A stretch of 35,584 bases of DNA, taken from the NCBI RefSeq assembly GCF_000499385.1, contig NW_013654014.1, positions 1 through 35,584 of the forward strand, in the 5' to 3' direction. This document shows positions 24,095 through 34,506 of this stretch, piece by piece. Within the stretch, counting starts at the first letter, position 1, and each line of letters opens with the position of its first letter. The DNA comes from Eimeria necatrix (Eukaryota; Apicomplexa; Conoidasida; Eucoccidiorida; Eimeriidae). The translations under genes were made by a program, and so were the position numbers. The notes beneath the pieces are model-generated. The model worked only from the letters and a program-made list of their open reading frames with translations. It did no database searches and was not told the DNA's origin.

Positions 24095-25041
24095 GTGCTC
24101 TCCACAAGGCATACCATCGCCTAAAAAAAGAACGAAATGGACCCTGCCATTGCACAAGACAAGAAAAATGGCATTACTTATGATTGGTCTGGGCAAAAGT
24201 CAGTTGCGCCGGGACACCCGGCATAACCTTCGACATCGTTGAAGAATCGGTGAGCGGAACAGTGGACGAGCGTCACTACGAACCGGTAGCATGGTTAGCA
24301 AACCTCTAGCAACAGCGCGGGAGGAAGCAGCTCCGTAGCGCCCGCACCAATTAAGTCCCCAGGCGCATGCGAAACCTCTGTAGAAAATGAACTCGCTGTG
24401 AACGTGTACCACGCCTTCAATGCGCGACATATCACTAACTCGCATGAAAATGGACGTGGTTGTCGAGAAATAGGCGTGTTATCTTGATGAGTGGTTATGA
24501 AACCCAACAACCGCTGTATGCAGAACGTGACTGCAAATACCGTGGTTCTGAATCAGTGCTATCCAAGGCTCGCAACGCTCCGTTGATCAAAACACGTATG
24601 CAGACGCTCCTCGTGGGTCAGTGAGCAACAAATTCATTTCGTGAGTCACGTTTACAGAGCATTCGTAGTTTTCTTTCGTTAATCCGTTACTAAGACACTA
24701 TCAAATGAAGCCCATGCTCTGCGTTGAAAAAAATAGAGATACTCCTGGAAACCTCACCAAGCGTACCGCCTGCACCCCCGAAAAGTATTTTATTACTGGT
24801 TGTAAAAGTATACAAAACAAACCTTGGAACATCTTGTAGCTATACAAGTTCTCCTGCCGCTTCCGGCGCTTTGCCGAATCGAGTACTAATCAGCATAATG
24901 CTGCAGAAATGCTTTGCTTGCACATGCACGGAGAATCCTCAAGTAATTCAGACATTTGCCGTATGACGGCACATTGCAGTGTATGCGCTTGCTTAAACAG
25001 TCACCTTAGCCTCGATAATGGTACTGAGGCAGAAAAGCCGT
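24095..25041 (+). repeat. Array unit 3
   Basis: A full-length unit (947 bp), more diverged than its neighbours, with a short loss at the TTGATTTCGCATGAATGG block (TCTTGATGAGTGGTTATGAA at about 24481). A 6-bp-arm palindrome, GCCGGG-ACA-CCCGGC (24208-24222), replaces the usual GCCGAGAAACTAAGC, but arms that short are expected by chance. Confidence 0.88.
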
Positions 25042-26073
25042 GCACTCAACAGGATATACCATCCCCTCAGTAGAGCAGAAGATAGACATTTTCATTGCAT
25101 GGAAACAAATTGTGCATAGATTGTGAGGTTGGCATGTGCAAAGGCAAGTTTCGCCGCGAAACTGAGGATAACTTCCAAGAGCCTTGGCGACTCGGTGGAC
25201 ATAATTGTGGAGGGATGCCGCTGCGAAACGAGAATGTGGCTAATCGAAAATCGAGAGACAGCGTAATAAGAAGAATTTTCGCAACACTGACAGCAATCGA
25301 CCACACAGCCGCAGTCGAAACTTCCGTAGGGAGCTCACTTGCTTCAAACGCGCTTCATCCTCTCAAAACGCAAAATACTAAGCAACCGCGCGCAAATGGA
25401 CGTGGGTTTCTAAACGTATGCGTGGTGTCTGGATTTCGCAGGAATGGTTCTGAGGCGCACCATCCCGTGTGTGCAAAATTTGACTGCAAACACCATGTTG
25501 TTCGATCAGTGCCATTCAAAGCTTCCAGCACTCTGTTGATCAAACTTCCTATGCAAACGCGACTTGCAGGACACTGAACAGCAAAGTTATTTTGTGGACC
25601 GGCGTTGAATAGCCTTTGTCAGTCTGTTCTTCTGTAAGTCAGTAATCAAGGCACTATCGAATAGTGCCGATGCTCCGCGCTAAACAAGCTTATGGATACT
25701 GCTGAGGAATGCTTCAGGCGTTTTAGCTACACCAAACACGCATTTTGCTTCTAAACAAGACGATGAATACTGCTGTGGAATGCTTTAGGCGTGTTGTCTA
25801 CACCAAACACGCATTTCGCGTACAGGCTATACGCACTTACAAACCGAAACTTGGAACAGCTTGTTGCTGATCAAGCTCGCCAGCCGAATCCCGCGCTTTG
25901 CCGAAACCAATACCCGTGAGAAATACTGCTGCAGGAATCATTCGATTGCAAGCGCGCAAAATATCGATTCGTGGTTCAGACGTTTGGCGGATCACAGCAT
26001 ATTGCAATGCTTGTGTTTCCTTTGGCCATCAGCTCTGAGCCTGGCGAATAGTACTAGGAAGCCAGACAGACTT
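25042..26073 (+). repeat. Array unit 4 with 71-bp tandem duplication
   Basis: Standard block order. The unit is lengthened by a tandem duplication at 25681-25819. It holds a plus-strand frame of 160 codons (25095-25577) that is open because several stops typical of other units are mutated. No protein family is recognised in it, and neighbouring units do not keep it open. Confidence 0.9.
25681..25819 (+). repeat. Tandem duplication inside unit 4 (period 71 bp)
   Basis: Two copies begin with TAAACAAG at 25681 and 25752. They share GATACTGCTG/GAATACTGCTG, GGAATGCTT and CTACACCAAACACGCATTT, with about ten differences between them. The copies have already diverged, so this is not a recent event. 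Confidence 0.9.
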
Positions 26074-26300
26074 GCGCTCCACAGAACATACCAACGTTGC
26101 AGCAAAGCAAAAGATAAATCCCGCCATCGCATGAACACAAACAGCTCATAGATTGTGCAACTGACGAGAGCATACTGCAATGTTTGCGTTTGCTTCGACA
26201 GTTAACCCTCAGGCATTTGCTCCACAGGGCATACCATCGCCTCATAAAACAGAAATATGACTCCCCTCATTCCATACAAAGAAATCAGGCATAGATTGTG
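25996..26300 (+). repeat. Partial duplication across the unit 4/unit 5 anchor
   Basis: Both copies contain AGCATA-TGCAATG, CTCCACAG-CATACCA and CATAGATTGTG in this order. The second copy is about 35 bp shorter. Offset of the start points is 173 bp. The pattern fits slippage or unequal exchange within the array. Confidence 0.8.
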
Positions 26301-27170
26301 ATTGCCATGGGCAAAGGCCAGTTGCGGTAAGAAACTAAGCACAACGTCCAGGAACTTTAGAATGTGTCTGAACGGAACTGTGGGCAAACTCCCTTAGAAG
26401 TCAAAGTCCCGCTTAACCAAAACTTGGAGCAATAGCCTGGCAAGAAGCAGTTTCGCCACCCTCGCACCAACCGACCTCACAAGGTCATGCGAAGCCTCGG
26501 TAAAAAACGCACATCCTGCAGAAACGCGTCATGCATGCGAAGCGCTAAGTGCGAAATACTCGTGTACAAATGGAAGTGGAATAGCCCTGATGTCTTGATT
26601 TCGTGCGAATGGCTCCGAAGCTCACTAAGGCGTGTGTGCAAGACGAGACTTCAAACATCCTGCTGCCGAATCATTGCCGTTCACGATTCGTAGGCTCTGT
26701 CGACCAAAACACCTATGAAAATGCGTCTTCCACTCCAGTGAACAACAAAAGCATTTCATGAACCAAGGTTGCAAAGTTTTCGAGCATTTGGGCTTCTGTG
26801 AGTCAGTAATCGAGCCACAAGCAAATTGTGCCGATAAATGGCGTTCAACAAAACTCGGATTATGCCTGGAAAGCGCTTCCAGCGTGACATCTGCTTCAAA
26901 CAAGTAATTTCAGATAGGCTGTAAAAACGTACAAAAGAAACTTTGGAATGCCTTGTAGCTGGAGAAACGCGCCAGCAAAAACCTGCGCCTTACCAAAACC
27001 AATAGTAATTAGCCAGCATTAATCGAAATACAGCTGCAGCACTGACTCGACTGCGAGGGTCCATGATCCAGAGATCTACTGCACGACAGACAGCATACTG
27101 CAACGTTTGCTCTTGTTTTCACAGTTAACCATGAGCCTAGAAGGCAGAGCTAGGAAGTGCAGGCAGCCCG
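26074..27170 (+). repeat. Array unit 5 with a partial extra copy
   Basis: The anchor appears at 26074 and again at about 26217, because a segment of roughly 140-170 bp is present twice (25996-26168 and 26169 to about 26300). The second copy resumes at GAGAGCATACTGCAATG directly after GATTGTGCAACTGAC of the first. The remainder is a standard unit. Confidence 0.88.
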
Positions 27171-28110
27171 GTATGTCATAAGACATATCCTTGCCTCACG
27201 AGAGAGAAACGTGAATCCCGTAATTGCAGATAAGACAAGCAGGGCCTAGGTTATGGCTGGCGTGGGCAAAGGCCAGTTGCTCCGGAAAACTACGTGTAAC
27301 ATCAAAATGCCGTGGAGAGTTGAAGGCCGGAACTCGGGGCAACCATCGCTGCGAATAAAAGACTTGGTTCAAGCAAAATCGAGCAACTGCATGGCAAGGA
27401 GCAAATTTTCCAACACTCGTGCCAATTGAATCCACCGGCGCATGCGAAAGCTCGGTACAAAACGCACGTTCTGCAAAGGCGTGTCATGCTCTCAAAGCCT
27501 TCAATGCCAAGTGCTTGTGTGCTAGAAATAGGCATGGTGTCTGTATTTCGCCTGAGTTCTTCTGGAACACGCCACCCCGTGTGGACACAACATAACTGCA
27601 AACATGGTGTTGTTCAGTCAGTGCCGTTCAACAGTCGCAAGGGTCTGTTGACCAACACTCGTTCCCAAGCGCACTAGGCACACCATTGAACAACAGTCAT
27701 TTCGTCGACCGGGGTTGCAGAGTTCTAGTCAGTTTTATCCTGAGCAAGCCATTAAGCCGGCCATAGTCGAATTCCGCCGATGCTTCGCGTTCAACAAAGC
27801 TAGGACCTATACTGAAAAGCTCTTCCGGCTTGAGATATGCTCCGAACAAATACATTCAGACAGGCTCTGATAGCATACAAAAGAAGACTTGAAACAGTTG
27901 TAGATGAACAATGTCGCATGCTGAACCCGCGCTTTGTCGAAACCAATACGAATCAAAATACTGCTGTAGCAGCGGCGCATGTGCGAACGCTCAAAGTATC
28001 TTTCCGCAACCCAGACATTCGATAGCATACTGAAATGTTTCCATTTACTTTGGCTGGAAAGCGTAAGCCTATATAAGAGCACTACGAAGCATAAACAGGC
28101 AGTGTGGCGT
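27171..28110 (+). repeat. Array unit 6
   Basis: A full-length unit (940 bp) in standard order. The anchor is degenerate (ATAAGACATATCCTTGCCTC), but the flanking blocks, such as GTCGAATTCCGCCGATGCTTC at about 27767, are clear. Confidence 0.88.
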
Positions 28111-29083
28111 GCGCAAAATAGGACATACCATCTCCTAAGTAGAGAAAAAATGAACCCCATCGTTGCATTAAAACAGACAGGTCATACATTGCGATTCGCG
28201 CAGGCAAAGGACAGATGCGCCGAGAACCTATGCGTAACATTCGAGAACCTTGAAGAATCGATAAAGCGAAGATTGAACGCCGCCGCTGCGAGTCAAAAAC
28301 TTCGCTAACGAAACGTAATAGCGTAATAAGAAATTTCGAAACACTTTCACCAACTTCTCCACAGGCGCGTGCGAATGCTCGGTACAAAACGCACTTGCTG
28401 CAAACGCGCATCATGCTCTCAAAACGCAACAAATCACGCTTTCGCGTGCACATGAACGCGGCGCTCTAGAAATAGGCGTGGTGCCTTGACTTCGCACGAA
28501 TGGTTAGGAAACGCACGATCCTCTGCGTGCGAAACGTGACTGGAGACACCTCGCTGCCGAATCAGTGGCGTTCAGAGCTCGCAAGGCTCTCTTGACCTTT
28601 GTTAGCCAGCGAGGAGCATCTGCGTACGCAAATGTGCCTCGCTGGCTGCCGAATAGCAAAAGCATTCGTAGCCCAAAGTTGTACAGTTTTCATCAAATTT
28701 TTAGTTGATCAGTAAGCTATTGAGCCAACGTCGATTCCTGACGGCGTTTCGCGATAAGCTAAACTCGAAGTGCATCTTGAAAACGCTTTAGGCTTACCAT
28801 CTGACACCAAGCCCGCATTTTCATACAGGACGCAAGGGCGTACAAAAGAAAACTTCAAATACTTTGTCGCTGAAAAAGTGTTCTAGCCAGATCCGGCTCC
28901 TTGAAAAGACAAACATTTATCAATGTACTGCTGCAGAAATGACTCGATTGCCAGTGTGCAACGTAGCTTCCCGTGATCCAGACATTTGGTGCATCGTAGC
29001 ACGTGCAATGTTTGCATTTGCATCGACGGTCAACCCTGAGCCTAGGGAATGGTACCAGGAAGTGTAGAAGAGTTAGCAAACTA
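28111..29083 (+). repeat. Array unit 7 with 11-bp fold-back
   Basis: A near full-length unit (973 bp). The segment around 28604-28647 is altered into a hairpin and accounts for most of the extra length. Other blocks are in normal order. Confidence 0.9.
28604..28647. repeat. Hairpin with perfect 11-bp arms and 22-nt loop
   Basis: AGCCAGCGAGG (28604-28614) is the exact reverse complement of CCTCGCTGGCT (28637-28647). The right arm corresponds to the normal unit word CCTCGCAGGCC, while the left arm has no counterpart in other units and looks like an inverted copy of the right arm. The loop contains GCGTACGC, itself a palindrome. Confidence 0.85.
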
Positions 29084-29833
29084 GCGCCAAACAGGACATA
29101 CCCTCGCCTATGAAAAAGAAATATAGATCCCTTCACCGTTTGAAGGAAACGAGGCCTAGCTTCAGCTGGAACGGGCAGAGTTCAGCTGTGTCTCGAAACT
29201 AAGCACAACTAGGACCTTTGAAGAGTTTCTGAACGCGAGAAGGAATGGCGGTGCGGACGTGCAAAACTAGTGGTAGTCGTGATGCCTGAATTTCTGCAAA
29301 CAACCTATGGCCGAATCAATGCAGTGCAAGACGGGCAACGCTCTGTTGCCCAACACTCCTATGCAAATGCGGCTCGCAGACCTTAGAGCAGCTAAATTAT
29401 TTCTCGGGTCGATTTTGCAGAATGTGCGGCTATTTAGTCTTCCGCAAGCCAGTAGTTGAGCCAGGGCCCAATTCTGCCGCCTCTCCGCAATAAATAAAAC
29501 TTGAAGTACCTCTGGAAATCGCTTGAGGCGTACCGTCTGTGTGTCTGATCGGTGCGTGTGAGCCCGAATTTCATACAGGCCGTAAACGCATACAAAACAA
29601 AATATGGAACAGCTTGCAGCTGAACAAACGCGCCAACCGAATCTGGCGCTCTGCCGAATCCAGTATTAATAGGAAAACTGCTACAGCAATGATTAGGTAG
29701 CAAACGCACAAAACATCTCCTCGTGATCCAGAGACTTAGCGCAGCACAGCATACTGCAACGTTTCTAGTTGCTTCGAGAGTCATCCCCCAACCTGGAGAA
29801 TGACACTAGGAAACAAGAAAGGCAGATGGACAT
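29084..29833 (+). repeat. Array unit 8 with internal deletion
   Basis: The unit is only 750 bp. After AAGCACAACTAGGACCTTTGAAGAG it skips most of the segment that normally contains the GACTCCACAGGCGCATGCGA block and rejoins near the TTGATTTCGC block in degraded form (GATGCCTGAATTTCTGC, about 29280). The loss is roughly 190-200 bp. Confidence 0.88.
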
Positions 29834-30770
29834 CTGCTCCACAGGACATACCATTGCCGCGGCCGCGGAAAAGATGGGTGCTGTAGCTTCATGAAAGAAA
29901 ACCGGATATAGATTGTGGTTGTCGTGGGCAAACGCGAGTTGCGCCCGAAGACAGAGCATAACATCCAGGAGCTTCAAACCGTCGATGAACGGAACAGTGG
30001 ACGAGCGTCGCTTCAACTCAAAGGTCTGCTAAACCAAATCTTGACCAACAGAGGAGCAAGAAACACTTTCGAAATACTTGAACAAATCGACTCCACATGC
30101 GCAAGCGAAACCTAAATAAAAAACGCACTTGCTGCAAGGACGCATCCCGCTCACAAAGCGCTAAATACTACACAACTGCGCGTATATAGATGTGGCCTTT
30201 TAGGAATAGGCATGGTGTCTTGACTTCGCATGAATGGCTATGAAACGCACCATTACGTGTGTGCAAACCTTGACTTCAAGCGCCTTGCTGCCGACTTAGT
30301 TGAAGAAAAGTCCTACGCACAGACGCCTCGCAGACCAGTTGACAAAATAATTTCGTCGACCTAGGCTGCAGATTTTTTGTCAGTTTCTTCTCGTGCGTGT
30401 CACCTATCGAGCCATTATCGTTTTCTAGAGATGCTGCGCGTTCAAGAAAATTAGGAGTACTCCCGACAAACGCTTAGAACGTACCATCTGCACCGAGCCG
30501 TCACTGCAATACTGGCTGTAAAAGTATACGAAAGAAAACATGAAACGCCATGCAGCTGAGCAAGCGCATCAACCGAATCCGATGGCGTTTCAAAACAAAT
30601 ATTGACCAGCTTACTGCCGCACAAATGACTCGATTGCAAGTGTTCAGAGTACCGTCCGTTGACCCAGGCATGCGGTGCGTATCAGCGTACTTTAATGTTC
30701 GCATTTCCTTCCACAGATAACGCTAAGCTTAGGTAATTGTACTAGGAAGCCGAAGCAGGCAGGCTTACTT
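29834..30770 (+). repeat. Array unit 9
   Basis: A full-length unit (937 bp) in standard order. Just after the anchor it holds the 12-bp palindrome CCGCGGCCGCGG (29857-29868), which is not present in other units. Confidence 0.9.
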
Positions 30771-31093
30771 GCGCTATACAGGACATACCATCGCCTTAGC
30801 AAAGAAAAAAATGGGTCCCGTCATTGCATCAAAACAAACGGCGCATTGCTTGTGACTGGCGTGATCAAAGTCAGTTGCACCGCGGAAGTGTACATAACAT
30901 TCAATAGCTTTGGAGAGTCGATGAAGCGAATAATGAAATGACGTTACCGAACCCTCTACAAAAATCACTTTCTCAGCATGCGCATCGGTCGAATTCACCG
31001 GCGCATGCGAAACGTTTGTAGTAGGGGCGCGTCCTACAAAGTCATATCGCGTTCTCAAAGCCCAAAATGCCACCCATAGATTTGATCATCTAA

Positions 31094-31130
31094 GGTTTAG
31101 GGTTTAGGGTTTAGGGTTTAGGGTTTGGGG
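31094..31130 (+). repeat. Interstitial telomere-like repeat (TTTAGGG)
   Basis: After a partial GG, four perfect TTTAGGG units (31096-31123) are followed by one variant, TTTGGGG (31124-31130). This is the plant/apicomplexan-type telomere motif, here inside the array and not at a chromosome end. It does not degrade gradually on the left: the array sequence ATCATCTAA meets it abruptly. Confidence 0.97.
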
Positions 31131-31244
31131 CTCCCGCTGCTTCTCATTGCTCCGTTGAGGGGACAAGTACACAACTTAGTTAATCAGCAGCAAGCCACAA
31201 CTGGTACTAAGGAGACATATAAACAAGAGAAGACTCAACCCTTG
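31131..31244. other. Unique spacer between telomere run and CTG/CAG tract
   Basis: These 114 bp (CTCCCGCTGCTTCTC at the left, AGACTCAACCCTTG at the right) do not match the array unit at this position or any other part of the window that I can see. They travel with the two simple repeats as one insertion. Confidence 0.7.
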
Positions 31245-31289
31245 CTGCTGCAGCAGCAGCAGCTGCTGCAGCAGCTGCTGCAGCAGCTG
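31245..31289. repeat. Alternating CTG/CAG palindromic triplet tract
   Basis: Fifteen triplets run as (CTG)2 (CAG)4 (CTG)2 (CAG)2 (CTG)2 (CAG)2 CTG. Because CTG and CAG are reverse complements, the tract is a stack of nested palindromes able to fold into cruciforms. It ends abruptly at TCGTGATTTCGCATGAATG, the normal array sequence. Trinucleotide repeats of the CAG type are a known hallmark of Eimeria genomes. Confidence 0.97.
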
Positions 31290-31845
31290 TCGTGATTTCG
31301 CATGAATGTTCACGAAACCCACCAACCCTTGTGTGCAAAACTTGACTGAAAACATTTTGCTGCCGAATTATCGTTGTCTAAAGCTCAAAATTGTCTGTTG
31401 ACCAAAACTCATGCAGGTGCGCTTCGCTAATGACATTTGCTTTCGTGGGCCGACGTCATAGAGTTTCCACCAATTTCTTCGTTTGTCACTCAGCTATCGA
31501 GATATGGTGGAGTCCTGCAGATGCTCTACGTTCAACAACACTCGATACACTCATAAAAGGCGATTTAGACGTACCATCTGCGCGAGTCCGCATTGTCATA
31601 CTGGCTGTAAAAGCTTGGAATACCTTGTAGCTGGACAAATGCACCAGCCGTATTCGGCGTCTTGCAAAAGTGAATATTACTCAATCTACGTCCGCTGGAA
31701 TGATTTGATTGAAGGCGTACAAAGGGTGTTCCCGCGACCCAGACATTTGGGGTATCGCAACATACTGGAATGCCTGCACTTGCTCTGACAGTGAAGCCTA
31801 AGCCTACAGAATGGTAATATGAAGTGCAAGCAGGCAGACAGACCT

Positions 31846-32808
31846 GCGCTCTGCAGGATACACCATCGTCTCTGTAGAGACAAAATGCATTTGGTTATTG
31901 CGCAAAACACAAGAAACGCAAATTGTGGCTGGCGCGGGCAAAGAGCATTTGTGTCGCGAGACAAGCCATAACATTGAAAAGCTTTGGAGCGTCGCTGAAC
32001 GGAACAATGGACGGACGTCGCTATGAATCAAAAACTTGATTAAAGACTGCTCGACCAACCGCTTGGCAAGAAGCAGTTGCCCAGCACTCGCATCAAGTGA
32101 CAACCACAGGCACATGCGAAACCTCCGTGCAAAACGCACATCCTGCAAAAGCGCATCATGCTCGCAAAGTGCAAAATGCCAATAATTCGCGTTCACATGG
32201 GCGAGACCTTCTAGAATTGGGCGTAGCGTCTTGATTTCGCATCAATGGCTGCGAAACGCACCAATCCTTGTGTGTCAAGCTTGACTACAAACACTGTGTC
32301 GTTTAATCTGTGCAATCCAAGAGTCGCAAGGTTCTGTTGAGCAAGACTCGTATGCAAACGCGCCTCACACGCCACTAAACTACAAAGTCATTTCGTGAGC
32401 CGAGCTTGCAAAGTCTTCGACCATTTGGTCTTCTGCGAGTCAGTTATCGAAAAACTGTCTAATTCTCTTGATGCTCTACGTTAAAAAACCGTTGAAAATA
32501 CTCCTGGAAAACGCTGTAGGCGTACCTTCTGCAGCGATTGCGCATTTTCATAGAGGCTGTGAGAACGTACAAAAAAAAAGGAACGCATTGTATCACGATA
32601 AGCGCACCAGCAAAATTCAGCGATTTGCCCATACCTGCGGTAATCAAAATACTTCTGCAGAAATGATTGGATTGCAAACACGCAAGGGATCGTCTCGTTA
32701 TCCGGACACTTGGCGCACCACAGCACACTGAAATGTCTGCACGTGCTTCGACAGTCAACCTTAAGCCTCCAGAATGGAACTAGGGAACGCAAGGAGGCAG
32801 GCAGGCCT
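31846..32808 (+). repeat. Array unit 11
   Basis: A full-length unit (963 bp), standard block order. GCGTCTTGATTTCGCATCAATGG is at about 32227. On the minus strand it keeps one of the longer open frames of the array (31804-32196, 130 codons, spanning the anchor), with no known domain. Confidence 0.9.
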
Positions 32809-33751
32809 GCGCTCCACAGGAGATACAATCCCCTCAGAGAAGAAAAGCATGAATCGCACCGCTGCGTTAAACAAAGGAGCTCAAATTGTGATTCGCATGG
32901 GCAAAGGACAGTTGCATCGACAATCTAAGCACAACATCCGAGAACTTTGAAGAGTCCATAAACCGAATTATAGACGAACGTTGCTCCAGAAGTAAGGCCT
33001 GATTTACCAACGGTCGAGCAACAGCTCGACCTTTGGTAAATAATTCCATTTTAGCCTGCACTACAGGCGCATGCAGAGCCTCTGGAAATAATGTGCTTAC
33101 TGCAGAAGCTCAACACGCTCTCAAAGAGCGAAATGCCATACTATCGAATCAAAATGGGCATGGCTTTCCAGGAATAGGAGTGGTGTCCTGAATTTGCATG
33201 AATGGCTACGAAATGCCCCAAACCTTGTTTTCAAAACTTGACAATAAGCATCCTGTTGTTCTATCGGTGCTATCCAAGGTTTCTAATGCTTTTTTGACAA
33301 AAATGTGTGCGAAGGCGCCTCGCAGACCACGAAACGATAAAATTATTCCGTGGGACGAGGTTGCAGAGTTTTCGACCATTTGATTTTCTGTGAGTGGATA
33401 ATCGAGCCACCGTCGACTTTAGCACTCAACAAGCCTAAGGCTAGTCCTGTCAAACGCGTCAGGCGTACCAACTGACAGGAACCCTTCGTGCTCACACAAG
33501 CTGTAAAAGTGTGCAGAAGAAAACTTGGAAGACCTCGTAGCTGAACAAGCGCATCAGCCGCATCCGTCACCTTGCCAAAACAAATTTTAATCAAAGGTAC
33601 TGCTGAAATGATTCAATTGCGAACGTGTAAAGTACGCTACCGTGGGTATTTGGCGGCGCGTCACAGTCTATTGCAGTGCTTGAATGTGCTTCCACAGCCA
33701 ACATTACGCCAATAGAATAGTACTAGTATGGGCAAGCACGCAGACAGATTT
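32809..33751 (+). repeat. Array unit 12 with 38-bp fold-back
   Basis: A full-length unit (943 bp). The block that normally reads like AACTTGAGCAACAGC followed by TGGCAAGAAGCAG has been replaced on its right side by an inverted copy of its left side (33003-33040). Confidence 0.92.
33003..33040. repeat. Near-perfect hairpin, 17-bp arms, 4-nt loop
   Basis: The left arm TTTACCAACGGTCGAGC and right arm GCTCGACCTTTGGTAAA pair at 16 of 17 positions around the loop AACA. The left arm and loop follow the array unit (compare TTAACCAAAACTTGAGCAAC elsewhere). The right arm does not, so it appears to have been copied back from the left arm. Confidence 0.95.
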
Positions 33752-34506
33752 ACGCTCCACGAGACATACCAGCGCCTCTTAAAAGAAGATAGGCCCCGTC
33801 GCTGTGTAAAGTAAACAAAGCAAAGATGTTGGCAGGTGCGGGTAAAAGTTAGCTGCGCTGAGGAACTAAGCATAACATTAGAGATCCTTGGAAAGTCGAT
33901 GGACACAGCAGCGAGTGAGCGTCGCTCCGAATGAAAGCCCTGTTAGACAAAAACTTGAGCGTCAGCGTAGCAAGGCTCGCACCAAGCGATTCCGCAGGCG
34001 CACGCCAAACCTTCGCTTAAAAAGTGCTGCCCACAACCGCACACCGCGCTTTCAAAGCGCGAAAAACCACACACTAGCGTATAAATTGACTTGTGTTTTT
34101 AGCTGCAGGCAGGGTGTCTTGATTTCTCATGGATGGCTACGAAGCCCACCAACCGTTTTGTGCAAAACAAGACTGCAAACATTCCGTGGTTCAATCAACG
34201 TCATCCTCCTGGAGAACGCTTCAGCCGCACCATCTGCACCAAGCTTTCATTTTCATGGACGCAGTAAACGCATACAAAATAAAACCTGGAACACCTTGTA
34301 GCCGAACAAGCGCGCAAGCCGAATCCCGTGACTTGCCGAAACAGGGACTTATCAAAACTACTGCTGAAGAGATCACTGGATTGAAAACGCAGAATATGAT
34401 CCAGACATTTGACGCATAACAGCATACTGCGTTGTTTTCAATTGTTCCACAGCCAACACTAAGACCGAAGTATTACACTAGAAATTGCAAACAGGCCACC
34501 AGACGT
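33752..34506 (+). repeat. Array unit 13 with internal deletion
   Basis: The unit is 755 bp. After the GACTGCAAACATTCCGTGG block (about 34170) it jumps from TTCAATCAACGTCATC directly to CTCCTGGAGAACGCTTCAG (34206). The segment of about 190 bp that includes CGCCTCGCAGG and GAATTCTGCCGATGCTCCGC is lost. This is a different segment from that missing in unit 8. Confidence 0.9.

Larger units (their letters stand above)
30771..31845 (+). repeat. Array unit 10 carrying telomere-repeat and CTG/CAG insertion
   Basis: The unit is interrupted just before the TTGATTTCGC block by about 196 bp of foreign sequence (31094-31289). This consists of a TTTAGGG run, 113 bp of unique sequence and an alternating CTG/CAG tract. 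Without it the unit would be about 880 bp, because some sequence around 30950 (the AACTTGAGCAACAGC region) is also missing. Confidence 0.92.

Noticed and set aside
25095..25577. Plus-strand frame of 160 codons inside array unit 4
   Set aside because: Homologous segments of the other units contain stops in this frame, so openness here reflects chance mutation. It lies wholly in the macrosatellite.
29857..29868. Palindrome CCGCGGCCGCGG, also GCAGATG-GA-CATCTGC at 29822-29837 and GCCGGG-ACA-CCCGGC at 24208-24222, taken as further fold-backs
   Set aside because: Arms of 6-7 bp with short loops are expected several times by chance in 14 kb, so they do not by themselves support template switching.
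33446..33479. CCTGTCA ... TGACAGG inverted pair in unit 12
   Set aside because: The 7-bp arms with a 20-nt loop are within chance expectation, although both arms differ from the usual unit sequence.
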